A DNA stretch of 64,000 bases from assembly GCA_958298945.1 (NCBI GenBank), contig OY282609.1, positions 33,019,212 to 33,083,211 on the forward strand, given 5' to 3'. Position 1 is the stretch's first letter; each line of letters begins with the position of its first letter. The notes beneath the pieces were generated by a model. It did no database searches. It was not told where the DNA came from and saw only the letters and a program-made list of their open reading frames with translations. Shown here piece by piece: positions 11,554 to 22,420 of the stretch. Made by a program: the position numbers and the translations under genes. The DNA is from Atherix ibis. Taxonomy: Eukaryota; Arthropoda; Insecta; Diptera; Athericidae.

Positions 11554-11930
11554 TCAAATGGACTCCACGGCTTCGTTTACAACAGATGATCCGAGATTGA
11601 TGGGCGTATTATAGGCGGCCTTGTCATGGTGGACCGACTATCCAAATGTCAGCAGTGTCTGATTTGACGCGACGAATAACCGGTTTTCTGAGCTTTCTAA
11701 AAAGCTACAATGTTAATTGACGGTTTTCTCGCAAAAGCCCATACTCGTCCATTATTTTTATCAGTTTTTGATGTTGGCGGCCATCTTGAGAGGGGTTCAA
11801 ATTCTACTGCTTCTCGGCACTTCAAAATATTTTGTACCACAGACAAACTCGGGCTCTTGATAAGGAATGTTCCCCATAGAGTCGTTGCAACTTTTCGTAT
11901 GTCAAAATCGCGGATTCGCTAAACAAAAAA
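11554..11930 (-). pseudogene. Mariner transposase remnant (family G)
   Basis: On the minus strand, reading from 11915 down, the first helix-turn-helix of a mariner transposase is clear: LYGEHSLSRARVCLWYKIF. After a frameshift follow EFEPLSRWPPTSKT and an ENRQL-type second helix segment. A deletion then joins to the second catalytic region, readable near 11560-11620 as HDKAAYNTPINLGSSVV. Sequence closely related to the part at 11710-11900 recurs inside each unit of the neighbouring 612-bp array, which therefore seems to be built from the same family. No inverted repeats were identified. Confidence 0.65.
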
Positions 11931-12132
11931 CACAACCTTACTTATTGCCCTCTATAGGGTCGCGGAGTTACCAGACGAAGTAGAAACTTATACAGCATGA
12001 CTAAAAGGAACTAACATACAAGGCAGTCTCTCATTACTGTTCTGATACGACGTATTGTATATAGATTTTATTAACAAGTGAAGAGTTTATTATCAGAAAT
12101 AGAATTGTTCTGCTTCATTTTTTGTAATGCAA

Positions 12133-13600
12133 CATCACTTTAGGATCTGGTAGTTATCGAAGGAGTTGAAAAATTGTCCATGAGGGATTAACGTACAAAC
12201 CCTGTGCAGGGGAAGTCCGAAATTCTGCCAGATCGCTTTCAGTAACGCTAAGTTAAAATTATTTGACATTAAAACGTCAAAATTATTTGACATTAAAACG
12301 TCAAAATTTTTTGATATTGAAATGTTCTGAATAAATAACAACTAAAACTTACCAATTCATGGAAACTAAATTGGTAACGCTCGTGAAAAAATTTATGGTA
12401 GCCATCTTGGCACACACATTTCTCATGCCTCAATTTTTCAAATGACGATCCTTATGAAGAGTTAAATGGTTCAAATTTAATGCACTACTATCAGTCTTAC
12501 TTTTAATTAACGGTCTGATTTCGCAAGAGCCCTCATTCGTTCCATATTCTCATCAGTTTTCTATGTTGAATGTCTTACAAAGCGAGGTGCGCCTTTCACT
12601 GCTTCCTGCCTCTTGATTAGGAGTATTTTCCATAGTCTCGTTGGAAATATTTATAAGTTAAAGTCAAAGATACGCGAAGGTTAAAAATAAAAATACGGAT
12701 GCTTTTTTGTTCCATATTCCGGTGTTGCCTTTTTTATAACGCACCATCACTTTAGGATCTGGTAGTTATCGAAGGAGTTGAAAAATTGTCCATGAGGGAT
12801 TAACGTACAAACCCTGTGCAGGGGAAGTCCGAAATTCTGCCAGATCGCTTTCAGTAACGCTAAGTTAAAATTATTTGACATTAAAACGTCAAAATTATTT
12901 GACATTAAAACGTCAAAATTTTTTGATATTAAAATGTTATGAATAAATAACAACTAAAACTTACCAATTCCAGGAAACTAAATTGGTAACGCTCGTGAAA
13001 AAATTTATGGTAGCCATCTTGGCACACACATTTCTCATGCCTCAATTTTTCAAATGACGATCCTTATGAAGAGTTAAATGGTTCAAATTTAATGCACTAC
13101 TATCAGTCTTACTTTTAATTAACGGTCTGATTTCGCAAGAGCCCTCATTCGTTCCATATTCTCATCAGTTTTCTATGTTGAATGTCTTACAAAGCGAGGT
13201 GCGCCTTTCACTGCTTCCTGCCTCTTGATTAGGAGTATTTTCCATAGTCTCGTTGGAAATATTTATAAGTTAAAGTCAAAGATACGCGAAGGTTAAAAAT
13301 AAAAATACGGATGCTTTTTTGTTCCATATTCCGGTGTTGCCTTTTTTATAACGCACCATCACTTCAGGATCGCATAGTTATTGGAGGAGTTGAAAAATTG
13401 TCTATGAGGGATTAACGTACAATGTGGAGGGGAAGTGCGAAATTCTGCCAGATCGTTTTCAGTGATGCTAGGCCAAAATTATTTGACATTAAAACGTTAA
13501 AATTATTTGACATTAAAACGTCAAAATTTTTTGATATTAAAATGTTATGAATAAAGAACAACTAAGACTTACCAATTCCAGGAAACTAAATTGGTAACGC
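12133..13600. repeat. 612-bp tandem array, about 2.4 units
   Basis: CATCACTTTAGGATC begins unit 1 at 12133 and unit 2 at 12745. The related CATCACTTCAGGATC begins partial unit 3 at 13357. Both spacings are exactly 612 bp. Units 1 and 2 differ at only a few positions; unit 3 is more diverged and stops after about 240 bp. Each full unit contains, on the minus strand, a mariner helix-turn-helix fragment (KTDENMERMRALAKSDR, about 12500-12665 and 13110-13280). Identical small frames occur at 12135-12341 and 12747-12953 because of the repetition; I do not consider them genes. Confidence 0.95.
12249..12322. repeat. 24-bp sub-repeat inside the 612-bp unit
   Basis: A block of three 24-bp repeats (core ATTATTTGACATTAAAACGT) is nested within unit 1. 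It recurs in unit 2 near 12861-12934 and in unit 3 near 13473-13546. The third copy is altered in each unit, so the triplet existed before the 612-bp duplication. Confidence 0.85.
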
Positions 13601-14849
13601 TCATTTTTTTTGAATTGGTCCAAAATAAAAGTCGAAATTGTTATATTTCGAAATTGAATACATTAAACAATTGAGAATGTTTCATTGCCTTCGAAGGGTG
13701 TAAGCCTGTCTGACGTATCTGAAAATACTGCCGAAGTATAAACATTCATTATTATTATTTTTTTTTATAAAGAAGACAAAAATACTAAACGTAATAAAAT
13801 ATCGAATGTTTTTTAGCAAGTGCAATATTTCTTATTGTGGATTTACTCTTTAGAACTTTTCTCTAGCGATTTGAATAAATTATTGAAATTATTCATTCGA
13901 GGAATGGCGGCTGAACTTGAAGTTGAGAGGCAAAAATAATGAAATAAGAAACGAAACGCACCTGAAAACTCATAGGCACCCCTAGATATGGCCTAAACGA
14001 GTAGAGTAAAATAAAATTCAATATGCCATAGCATAAAATATTAATAAAAAAAGGAAATGAAAATCTGAAAAAATATGAAATTGAAAAAGGGGAAAAAATT
14101 TGATGATAAATATGGAAAAATGATAATAAGGGTTATATGTTGAGTATTTATTTTTGCTGAAGAATGTGTCTATCATCATGTGTGGTGGTTGTATTCGTTT
14201 AAAGTGTTATTTTAAAACTTTTCTGAATAACTTTAGCACAGATGAACAATAATGTCCTCCAAATAGCGAAAAAAAATTCCATAATAGAAAGTTATCATCC
14301 GATTGAAAAGTTTTTCCGATCATTTTTTAACAAATGCACGTGCAAAAAAAAAATATTGAATTTCTCTACGAATCTGATCGAATATTTATAAATTGTATTC
14401 ATAAGATTGGATAGATTTCTGCACTTACACCCTCTATGCTATTTGTGCTTTTGAATTTTTCTTCTTCCTTATAATCCAAAAGAATAGTCTGTCAGAATAT
14501 TCGATGCAAAGTACCAATACAAGTATGAGAATGTGGAGATGTAAAAAGGATATTATAGAAATCGAAGTTTATAAAAGAAGCAAAGAAAAATGCAAATAGT
14601 AATTTCTTTTCTTATAAGGGAAAAAAATTGATTCCCTTTTTATACAATATAATTTTTTGTATTTTCCATTTACTTCAATATTAGAAATAAATTTTTATTT
14701 ACTCGAATTCAAATTCAAAAAGCTATAATATAATTGCTCGGCCTATTCACATTCTCATAAGTACGCAGTGTAATTGCCACCCCAACGATACGAATTCATC
14801 ACTTCGGGTTTGCCATCCACGTAACTCACATGTTAAGAAGGAGTTAAAA
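13601..14849. other. Non-coding stretch, nothing recognised
   Basis: AT-rich sequence without recognisable genes or element ends. Confidence 0.5.
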
Positions 14850-15450
14850 TATGCTATAATGACTTGTTATAATGACTGAAAAACAAATGTTAAGTTGAGC
14901 AATACAACTGTTATTACATGCGATATAAACACATTATAATATGAGATAGAAGTGCGTTACAGCGCGCCGCCGTTTCGTGCGATAAAAAATGAAAGTGCGT
15001 CACAATATGTAAAAGAAGTTAAAAACATGTCATAATATCTAACAACCACAGAGTCGTCAGTGGGAAGAAACGCGTCACAATCTGGAATAAAAGATGTCTA
15101 GAGAAGCGTATCATAATGTACGATAAAAACGCATTGTAATATACTATTGAGTCGGCCATATTATGCAATATTACGGAAGTCACGTTTAAAGCATATCATA
15201 ATATACTATAGTGGCGAGTAGTGAAACATTATACGAGTTACGTAAAAAGTGCGTTATAATATGTGCTAGAAGAGTGTCTGAAGATAAACGCGTCATAATA
15301 TCCAATAAAAGTGCATCATATAACACCATAGAATCGTGTCAAATTATAAAATAGAAGCGAGTTCGGCAGAAGTGCCTCACAATATGCTATATGTTACTTG
15401 TGCGTCATGATAGAATCGATAGGAGCGCGTCATAAAGTATGGTGAAAGCG
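14850..15450. repeat. Degenerate GCGTCATAATAT-type repeat array
   Basis: Variants of one short word recur at irregular 20-60 bp spacing: GCGTCACAATATG at 14997, GTCATAATAT at 15031, GCGTCACAATCT at 15071, GCATTGTAATATAC at 15130 and ATCATAATATACTAT at 15199. They continue with GCGTTATAATATG at 15250, GCGTCATAATAT at 15290, CCTCACAATATGC at 15370 and GCGTCATAAAGTATG at 15428. Many are followed by ATAAAAG or ATAGAAG. It looks like an old tandem array now blurred by mutation. It has no coding frame and matches no element I recognise. Confidence 0.7.
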
Positions 15451-15689
15451 ATTAATAGCATCAGAATTGTATTGATTTGACTTAACAATAAATTCGATAT
15501 GACATTTAAATCTTCAAATTTTTTAATAGTTCTAATATTTTTATTAAATAATAACAATTATCTTACTTCATTTTGATACGTTTAGTTATGCTTCGGAATA
15601 ATAAAAATTTGAACTGTTGCAATTTTACCTATGCCGATGGGTTTTCACTAATTGTACAGTTATAATGTTTTGATTTAACGTGGCCTAAT

Positions 15690-16515
15690 TGTCTTCAACC
15701 TTAAACCACGAGTCCCCTACGACTATAGGAATTGAGTGAGGCTTAATCAACGCACCACTATTACTGTCAGTTAACAGTTAGTAATCAGTTAAAAGCTGAC
15801 TACTCCACCTGCTGGTGGCGAGGACTACCTAAACCTCTACTATCAATAGTGACGATGCTCGAGATAATTACCGGTTATCTCCCACCCGCGATCCGGAGTA
15901 TTAACCACAGCCACCATTTTGCTGCCAAATGGCACCTCACTTAAATCGGGCACAGTGTGTTTTAACACCATGGGGCACCCCGATTCCCTTAGTATCAATT
16001 TTTGTTTTAAGAGTACTTCGGTTTGTACTCCGCTCAGTGAGCTACGGTAAGGAATCATGTAAATCCCTAGGTACCGCTAAGCCAGATCAGGTACGCGGGT
16101 TCGCCAAGACCTGAAAGTACAACCGGAATCGAGCTTCGTCTTTCACCCGGTTGTAGCCACCTTGCGTGCCATTTACACACTCATTTACGCATCATTCTCG
16201 CTCTCCTCTCAAAAAGTGCCACGGCTTCCACGCAGCACATCCAGATCTCATGGAATTTCTCCCATGAGAACCTGAATCGCCTCGGTTGACACGGTTCTAC
16301 ATACATTCAAACATGTATACAAAGTCAGACGCTGGACTGAATTTATGCCCACCCTTGCATACTAGTGAAAAAACACACTCTTGTACAGGACTTTCACCGC
16401 TCTAGATCGAAGTCCCCGTTCTTTGCGAAATAGTAGCACCAACATGCCAACCAAACCAGCCACGCGCCGAAAGTTCAGCCTCTCTCCAACTTTTACTCCA
16501 AGATACCGTAACTTG
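15690..16515 (-). pseudogene. Non-LTR retrotransposon 3' part (reverse-transcriptase end)
   Basis: Reading the minus strand from about 16515 down: NKLRYLGVKVGERLNF, then RGLRSRAVKVLYKSVF, then near 16290 VCRTVSTEAIQVLMGEIP. These are the thumb and C-terminal features typical of the R1/Jockey/I group of non-LTR retrotransposon ORF2 proteins. Upstream of YLGV the coding sequence is lost where a minisatellite begins. Downstream the frame decays into a GC-richer tail with a 71-codon open frame at 15843-16058, probably ORF2 tail or 3' UTR. The left limit is approximate. Confidence 0.6.
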
Positions 16516-16532
16516 TTGTACAAAAAAATTCT

Positions 16533-16806
16533 ATGATCTAAGAAGGTCAGCCTCCATTTCAATGTGTGACAAATGTAAACAAAATTGTATGACCTAAGAA
16601 GATCAGCCTTCATTTCGATGTGTGACAATTGTGAACAAAAGTCCATGATCTAAGAGGTCAGCAGCCACTTTGGTGTGTTACAAATTACAGACCTAAGAAG
16701 GTCAATCTCTATTTCAATTTGTTGCAAATCTAATCAAAAGTCTAAGACCTAAGAACGTCAACCTCCACTTCAATTTTTGACAAATATAAACAAAAGTTCA
16801 TGACTT
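16533..16806. repeat. 56-bp minisatellite, five units
   Basis: Units begin with ATGATCTAAG or ATGACCTAAG at 16533, 16589, 16645, about 16688 and 16744, with a sixth start at 16800. The spacing is 56 bp except one shortened 43-bp unit. Each unit holds AGGTCAGCCTCCATTTCAAT and GTGACAAATGTAAACAAAA-like blocks, with clear divergence between units. It abuts the truncated end of the non-LTR remnant, where array growth may have begun. Confidence 0.9.
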
Positions 16807-16963
16807 TGTTTAGCGAATGAATTTTGTTCAATAAAAGAGAACTTATTTAAAAAATATTTTAATGAGCAATAGTTCCTTTTTAATCATTTTAAGTATAGTA
16901 GGCGTTACTAATCTAATATCAATTGGCTGACACATTATCTCAAGTTCTGGGCCTAACATAATT

Positions 16964-17912
16964 CGAGGTCTGTTGAAAAACTATCGCGAATTTTGTGTTC
17001 TTTTAAAAATTATTTATTTATTCATGAATATCTATTTTGTCCCCTTCAAAGTAATCCCCACCAGATATTATACATTTGAGCCAACGTTTTTTTCAATCCT
17101 CGAAGCACTTCAAAAAATCATTTTTTTTTTTTGTAAAAAGTAACGATGCGTGAGCAGGGGCCATTCCACAAATCGGTTCTTCCACAAATCGGGCCTTTCT
17201 GGCGGGTTGCTTCGCGCAACTTGCGCATATGTGTAACCTACAGGTAATATTCCTTATTGACCGTTCTACCCTGTGGCAAGAATTCATGTTGCACCATGCC
17301 CCTGTAATCGAAGAAAACTGTAAGCAAAACCTTCACATTCGACCGCACTTGGCGCGCTTTTTTCAGTCTTGGCTCGTGCGGCTGCTTTCATTGGGATGAT
17401 ATTTCCACGCCATAACCATAAACCCATGATTCGTTACCAGTTACGACCCTTTGGAGCAAATTTGGGTCGTCACGGACATAGTCCAACTATTACGATTGGC
17501 CAATACTATTTTCTTCACTTCATCAATGTTTTCGTTTGTTGTTGACGTGCTCGGGCGTCCGGCACGCTTTTCGTCATTCACATCTTCTCGGCTCTCTGAG
17601 AATATTTTGTACTACCGATAAACGTTGCTTCGGTTCAAGGTAGCTTCACCATATGCCACAGTCAACATTCGGAATGCGTCCGCGCAATTAATTTTGTTTT
17701 TCACACAAAATTTGATACAGATTCTTTGATCCATTTTTTGGAATGGGCAAAAATCGAACACAAGCCAAAACACGTGCAATCAAAGCAGCTGTCAAAAAAT
17801 AACTGAGCATTCAAAATGGTCGAACTTGTTGGCATAAGTGAGAAACATGAGTACCAACATTTAATACCAACGCGGAAATTCAAAATTCGCCATACTTTTT
17901 GAATAGACCTCG
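16964..17912 (-). mobile_element. Family B mariner, copy B2
   Basis: The ends are CGAGGTCTGTTGAAAAACTA at the left and TTTTTGAATAGACCTCG at the right. TA follows the right end, while the left flank has decayed to TT. The coding strand is minus. The element is 949 bp, so it has internal deletions compared with the 1201-bp copy B1. Confidence 0.9.
17018..17734 (-). pseudogene. Family B mariner transposase, broken
   Basis: The start at 17734 gives MDQRICIKFCVKNK. The first helix-turn-helix is largely intact (NCADAFRMLTVAYGEATLN), with a stop replacing the tryptophan of the RWYK motif. The linker KRAGRPSTSTTNENIDEV is preserved here. A deletion then removes most of the second helix-turn-helix. 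The first catalytic block has decayed to a VTNHGFMVMAW-like sequence. The segment holding the second and third aspartates is deleted: AHASLL joins directly to NDFLKCFEDW. The C-terminus ends at 17018. Confidence 0.88.
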
Positions 17913-19719
17913 TACACATATATAAAAAAGGAAGCTAGAAGAAAATTGTAATTCTTTTTATTTTAATTTATTTGTCGTTTTTCTGAAAATAATTCTATGT
18001 AAAAATATAAAAAGTAGCCGAAACTTTTGTGTCTTTGTCATAAAATCTATTACATTTTAAATTTAATTTAATTTTTGATAATAAAAATATTATTTATTAG
18101 GATACTTATCCAAATAGGAATTATTTGGCATTGAGTTAGAGTTATTAGAATTATTTTATGATTTGTTTTTCATCATTACTCTTAACAATTAGATTTTTAA
18201 GAAAATGTCTGTAGTTCATAACACCACCCATGTTAGTTATACAAATAAGTGCTCATAAATACCGTCGAAGGATATTCGAATTGTTAAAAAATTAAGAACC
18301 TATCCTCATTGAAATTTTCTTGAAGTATAATTAAATCGAAAAAAGTTGAATGACTCCATTCTATAAGGTCAGTAATTGCTCCGTCTTCACCAGTAAATTA
18401 CTACGGTTGCATGATAATCGCAAATGTTTTATTTAAAAAAGAAAATGTTGTATTGAACTTTTTTTTTACTGGAATTAAATGTCCTTATCGTGTGGGAAAG
18501 CGTTTAAGCTCTTAACCAATGATGGCTTTGAAAAAGTTAAAGTACTCAAATCGAAATGATTGTGAAGTGGTTAAAAAGAATTTGACAAAATTATATTGAT
18601 TGGGAATGATGAAGAATTACTTACTGTCAGCATTTTCACGCTTCACATCGATATAAAATTACTGTGAAAAAATTTCCATACAAAAATAATGTATTTCCCA
18701 ATCTCCGATCCTGTTTTTTATATTTACTTTTAAGCTAATCGGGTTGTTTTTATTTTTCTAATAATTTATTATATTACAAGACAACAGAGTCTGTTTCAGT
18801 CAATCTAGGTTATTCCATTTGAAAAATCTCACAACCTTTTTAATGGCTGTTTATGCGTTGATAATATGAGGTGGGCGGAATAGTATGGATCAGGAAGACC
18901 CAATTTGAAAAGTCTGCAGTAGCTGCATTTATAAAATAAAACCAGCGAGCGCCCTCGTTTTTTTTTATTTTTATAAATGCAGCCACTTTGATAGAGCAAT
19001 GGTATTGACTAGGAAACCGTTGAGTTTTTCGGTTTGACGCAAACTGAGACATCTGGATTTTTTTGATTCAACAGACTTAGACCAGACCTCCATTGACGAT
19101 GTTGAATAATAAAAATATTTTTGACTTATTCTTATCTTAACTTCAATATTCTCGATTAGATGCAAATGAATGTACATGTTTCTAGTGTCAATGAGGGCTT
19201 AATTTTAAATTATAAAAGCTTATAAAAAAAGTGGAAATCGTTTTTTAATCTCCATTGTTATGGAGAGATTTTCTCTATTGAACATATTTGTACACATTCT
19301 ATTTAGGACATCTCTGCTGCTAGTTTCTTTTAAAAGGTTTTAATTTCAGTTCTGTTTTTGTGCTAGAAATATTTACAATTTGCAGCAATATTTCTTCAGT
19401 TCCTGACAATATAATAACCTCTCATATTGATTTTTACTTTTAAATAAGTCAGTATTAATATCTGAAAATTGTTCAACTTTCTAATAATTATTTGAACATT
19501 TTTTTTAATCTTTCTCAAAAGCAGTAATAAATTACACCGGAAATAAATAAGATTATTTTTTCTCAAAATGAACAATGAAATATTGGAATAAACGTCTAGA
19601 TATAATAATTTAACTATAGTCTGCGTTGAGAATTGAATAAATTCTGAGATTTTTAGGTAACCCCATAAAAATGTTTGTTTTTCAAAAATTAAGTTTTGAG
19701 AATAAAATTTCCATTAAAA
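17913..19719. other. AT-rich non-coding stretch
   Basis: No genes recognised. The only structured feature is a hairpin at 18921-18983, listed separately. Confidence 0.5.
18921..18983. repeat. Inverted repeat, possible hairpin
   Basis: AGCTGCATTTATAAAATAAA at 18921-18940 pairs with TTTATTTTTATAAATGCAGC at 18964-18983. That gives 20-base arms with about one mismatch around a 23-base loop. It may be the remains of a small foldback element, but no flanking target duplication is evident. Confidence 0.6.
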
Positions 19720-19721
19720 TA

Positions 19722-20599
19722 CGAGGTCTGTTCAAAAAGTATCGCGAATTTTGAATTTCCGTGGGTAACGTATATTCGATTTTCGATTTTTTGTGGCGTT
19801 ATATTGGTACATATGTCTCTCACTTATGCCGATAAGTTCCGCCATTTTGAATGTTCAGTTAATTTTTGACAGCTGCTATGCTTGCACGTGTTTTGCTTCG
19901 TCTTTGATTTTTGCTCAATTTCGACCAAAAACAGCATCACATTAACATTGCTAAAAAGCTGTTGGAATCTGTCCGCGATGACCCAAATTTGCTCCAGAGG
20001 GTCATAACTGGTGACGAATCATGGGTTAGTGGTTATGACGGGGAAACCAAAGCCACACGAGCCAAGACCTAAAAAATCGTGCCAAGTTCGGTCGAATGAG
20101 AAGGTTTTACTTACAGTTTTCTTAGATTGCAGAGGTGATGTGCATCATAAGTTCTTGCCACAGGGCAGAATGGTCTACAAGGAATATTATCTACAAGTTA
20201 TGTACAAGTTGCGCCCGAAACGCCCGGGTTTGTGGAAGAACAAAAATTGGCTTTTACACCATGATAACGCTCCTACTCACGCATCGTTACTTGTGCGCGA
20301 ATTTTTGGCAAAAAACAACACAGTAATAATGCCGCAGCCATTGTATTCCCCAGATCTGGCCTCCTGTGACTTTTTCTTGTTTCCGAAACAGATTCTTTGA
20401 TCCATTTTTTGCGATGGGCAAAAATCGAAGACGAGCCAAAACACGTGCAAGCAAAGCAACTGTCAAAAATTAACTGAACATTCAAAATGGCCGAACTTGT
20501 TGGCATAAGTGAGAGACATATATACGATAACAAATCGAAAATCGAATATACGTAACCCACGAAAATTCTAAATTCACGATACTTTTTGAATAGACCTCG
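19722..20599 (+). mobile_element. Family B foldback-like derivative, copy B3
   Basis: This 878-bp copy is flanked by TA at 19720-19721 and 20600-20601. The left arm (19722 to about 19912) is the family B 5' leader. A deletion junction at about 19912-19925 joins GATTTTTGCTCA to TTTCGACCAAA, removing both helix-turn-helix segments. Coding sequence then runs to FFLFPK at about 20388. From there to the right end the sequence is the reverse complement of the family B 5' leader, back through the codons MDQRIC. The usual 3' end is absent. The element thus has long inverted arms of about 180 bp. Copies B4 and B5 share the deletion junction, and B5 shares the inversion junction. Confidence 0.9.
19922..20400 (+). 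pseudogene. Family B transposase core without DNA-binding domain
   Basis: Coding sequence starts abruptly at FDQKQH, after the leader. A 129-codon open frame covers 20011-20400. It contains a decayed first catalytic region (VITGDESWV in a different frame near 20010-20025), the intact second block LHHDNAPTHASLL, and the third block YSPDLASCDFFLFP. It ends within the inverted arm (KQIL then stop). No proper initiation context or DNA-binding domain remains, so it can only be moved by a transposase supplied in trans. Confidence 0.85.
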
Positions 20600-20624
20600 T
20601 ATAGCTTATTAAATATAATATTTT

Positions 20625-21000
20625 ATTACAATGTTTAATGGGTCTACTCTTTGCTCTAATAACGGCGGCTAGTCTTTAAGGCAATTTACCCACCAAGTTT
20701 TGACATTCAGCATTCGTTATTTTTCTCTATTCCTCTAATAATGTCTGTGACAAAGATTGTTTAGAATGTATTTGATGTTTTTTATTTATTTCGCTTCAAT
20801 AAACTCTGAAATACTCTGTTGGATTTAAGGTCTGTTGACTGTCGATATGTTGATATTTAGCATTTTCTAAATTTTTATGTCCGAACAGCTATCAAGGATA
20901 TTGGTATAGCTGTTACGAGAATTTCTCACAATTTCTAAGACCCTTACAAATGAATAGTTCTTTCACACCACTAGCAGAAAGAAGGCCCCAAATTGAATTA
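20625..21000 (-). pseudogene. Tc1-like transposase C-terminal remnant
   Basis: Minus-strand translations across several frames give WGLLSASGVKELF near 20930-20995. Then NPTEYFRVY, corresponding to the NPIEN motif of Tc1 elements, is followed by NKKHQIHSKQSLSQTLLEE and NAECQNLVGKLP. The final RLAAVIRAKSRP near 20640-20670 matches the classic Tc1 ending. This is the catalytic and C-terminal half of a DD34E element distinct from the mariners here. The frame is broken by frameshifts and stops, and no inverted repeats were identified. Confidence 0.7.
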
Positions 21001-21059
21001 AATTAATGTTGACTGAAATTAAGTTGGTAAGCACAAGTCAAAAAAAAAGTACCAATAAC

Positions 21060-21290
21060 ACCAGTAGCAAATGCAGTAATTCGGCTGACGCTTCGTCAAG
21101 CTAACGGGCATAGTACCGATTTCTTCGTATGGGGGTACTTGGAGGAAAAGGTTTACATTAACAAATCAACCACAAATTCGAAACGAAATTGCTGAAATAA
21201 CACAAGAGGTCTGCGAAAATGTTATGAAAAATGTGCTCCTTTGTGCCACAGCCATCATAGTCCATACATAATGCTAAAGACCATATAATC
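21060..21290 (+). pseudogene. DD41D-type transposase C-terminal fragment
   Basis: On the plus strand, near 21115-21165, STDFFVWGYLEEKVYINKST resembles the third catalytic block and following segment of DUF4817/DD41D-type transposases. A shifted frame then gives AEITQEVCENVMKNVLL. It differs in sequence from copies D1-D4, so it is probably a separate lineage. Both ends are ill-defined. Confidence 0.45.
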
Positions 21291-21789
21291 AATCGATAAA
21301 ATATAAATTATAAAATTATACTTTATTTAAAAGTTATTAAAAAAAAACTTCGACCTAGAATATGTTTACATACTCATATATGCTAGTATAATACGATCCT
21401 ATTGAAAAAGAAATTTTCGAATTAATAGTAGTAAAATATTATATTAATAATAACTGATGCGGTTCAAAATGTATCTTGGCTATGCGATAAAGCATCAGCG
21501 ACTATGTTGGGAACTAGCACGAATATACTGAATATCAGTAGTAAAATATCTCATATGTCGTGGAGTTATTTCAAATTAAGGAAAGAGAAAATGTTACTAA
21601 CCGTCAAAGGTAAAATAATTATTTATGATTTCTTAAGCTTTCGAGTGTGAAAGAAAACCAAGAGGTCGTAGAAGGTTCTCTACTGTACGAATAGTTTTTA
21701 GAATCTGAGCCAGAATGTGTTAAAAGTTTTTTTTTTATCACGTGAAAAGACTATTAGCTTATTTAACGGTATTTTATAAAAAGCTAAAT
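21291..21789. other. Non-coding stretch, nothing recognised
   Basis: AT-rich sequence without recognisable coding or element ends. Confidence 0.4.
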
Positions 21790-22420
21790 TAGACAAAAAC
21801 CAATGATAGCCCTATAAATCCTTGTAGAAATTTAACATTGCCTTCGGAAGAAACAATGCCTTGTTCATAAATTTCATCACCAAGAAAACTGAGTTCCGAA
21901 ACACCAAAAACGCATTTACTGGTCTTAATATTAAGATCGTTTTCTTTGAGCTTACAGAACACTGTTTCCAAATGTTTGATGTGTCCCTCTTAATTTTTAT
22001 TATCAACCAATATGTTGCCTATATAGTCTACAAAAATAAAATTAATACCATCGAAAATCTTATTCACAAAACGTTGGAATTTTTAAGATGCGTTTCTTAG
22101 CCAAAAAGTCATACGTACAAATTTAAATATTCGAAATGGAGTGAATATCTTCTGGTGCGATGGGAATTTGGTTGTATGCCCAAATTTTTTATGCTTAAAA
22201 TCCAACGATTGTAAACAAGAAATGCAAATGGCCCTCTAAGTAATAATGACATTTTCATTAATTTATTTTCAAAAGTTAGAATGGGAATACCATTGGTACA
22301 AATCAGGTTAAATTCTTTAGATGGAATTCATCTTTGGAGAAAAACCTCTAGGAATGAGTGAAATACCGTATCCAGTATCAATTAAAAAATTTATTTTACT
22401 TAAAGGGTCAAAAACAAAAA
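21790..22420 (-). pseudogene. Ty3/gypsy-like LTR retrotransposon pol remnant
   Basis: On the minus strand, from right to left, I see a retroviral-type aspartic protease motif (FLIDTGYGISLIPRG, about 22343-22395). A reverse-transcriptase stretch follows with FKFVRMTFWLRNAS (about 22085-22135), a decayed active-site region in place of YIDD, and SKCVFGVSELSFLGDEI (about 21865-21915). Order and motifs fit a Ty3/gypsy-type pol polyprotein. The protease-RT linker is shortened and several frames are needed, so it is non-functional. Integrase and RNase H are not visible. Confidence 0.65.

Noticed and set aside
12135..12953. Two near-identical 68-codon frames that could be taken for a duplicated gene
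   Set aside because: They fall in the 612-bp tandem repeat and owe their similarity to it; the peptide repeat MSNNFDVL merely reflects the 24-bp sub-repeat.
14850..15450. Repeat array considered as a CRISPR-like or regulatory operator array
   Set aside because: Spacing and words are irregular, the genome is eukaryotic and no associated genes exist.
21790..22420. Considered as an endogenous retrovirus with an envelope gene
   Set aside because: Only protease and reverse-transcriptase traces are visible; nothing resembling an envelope or an intact polyprotein is present.
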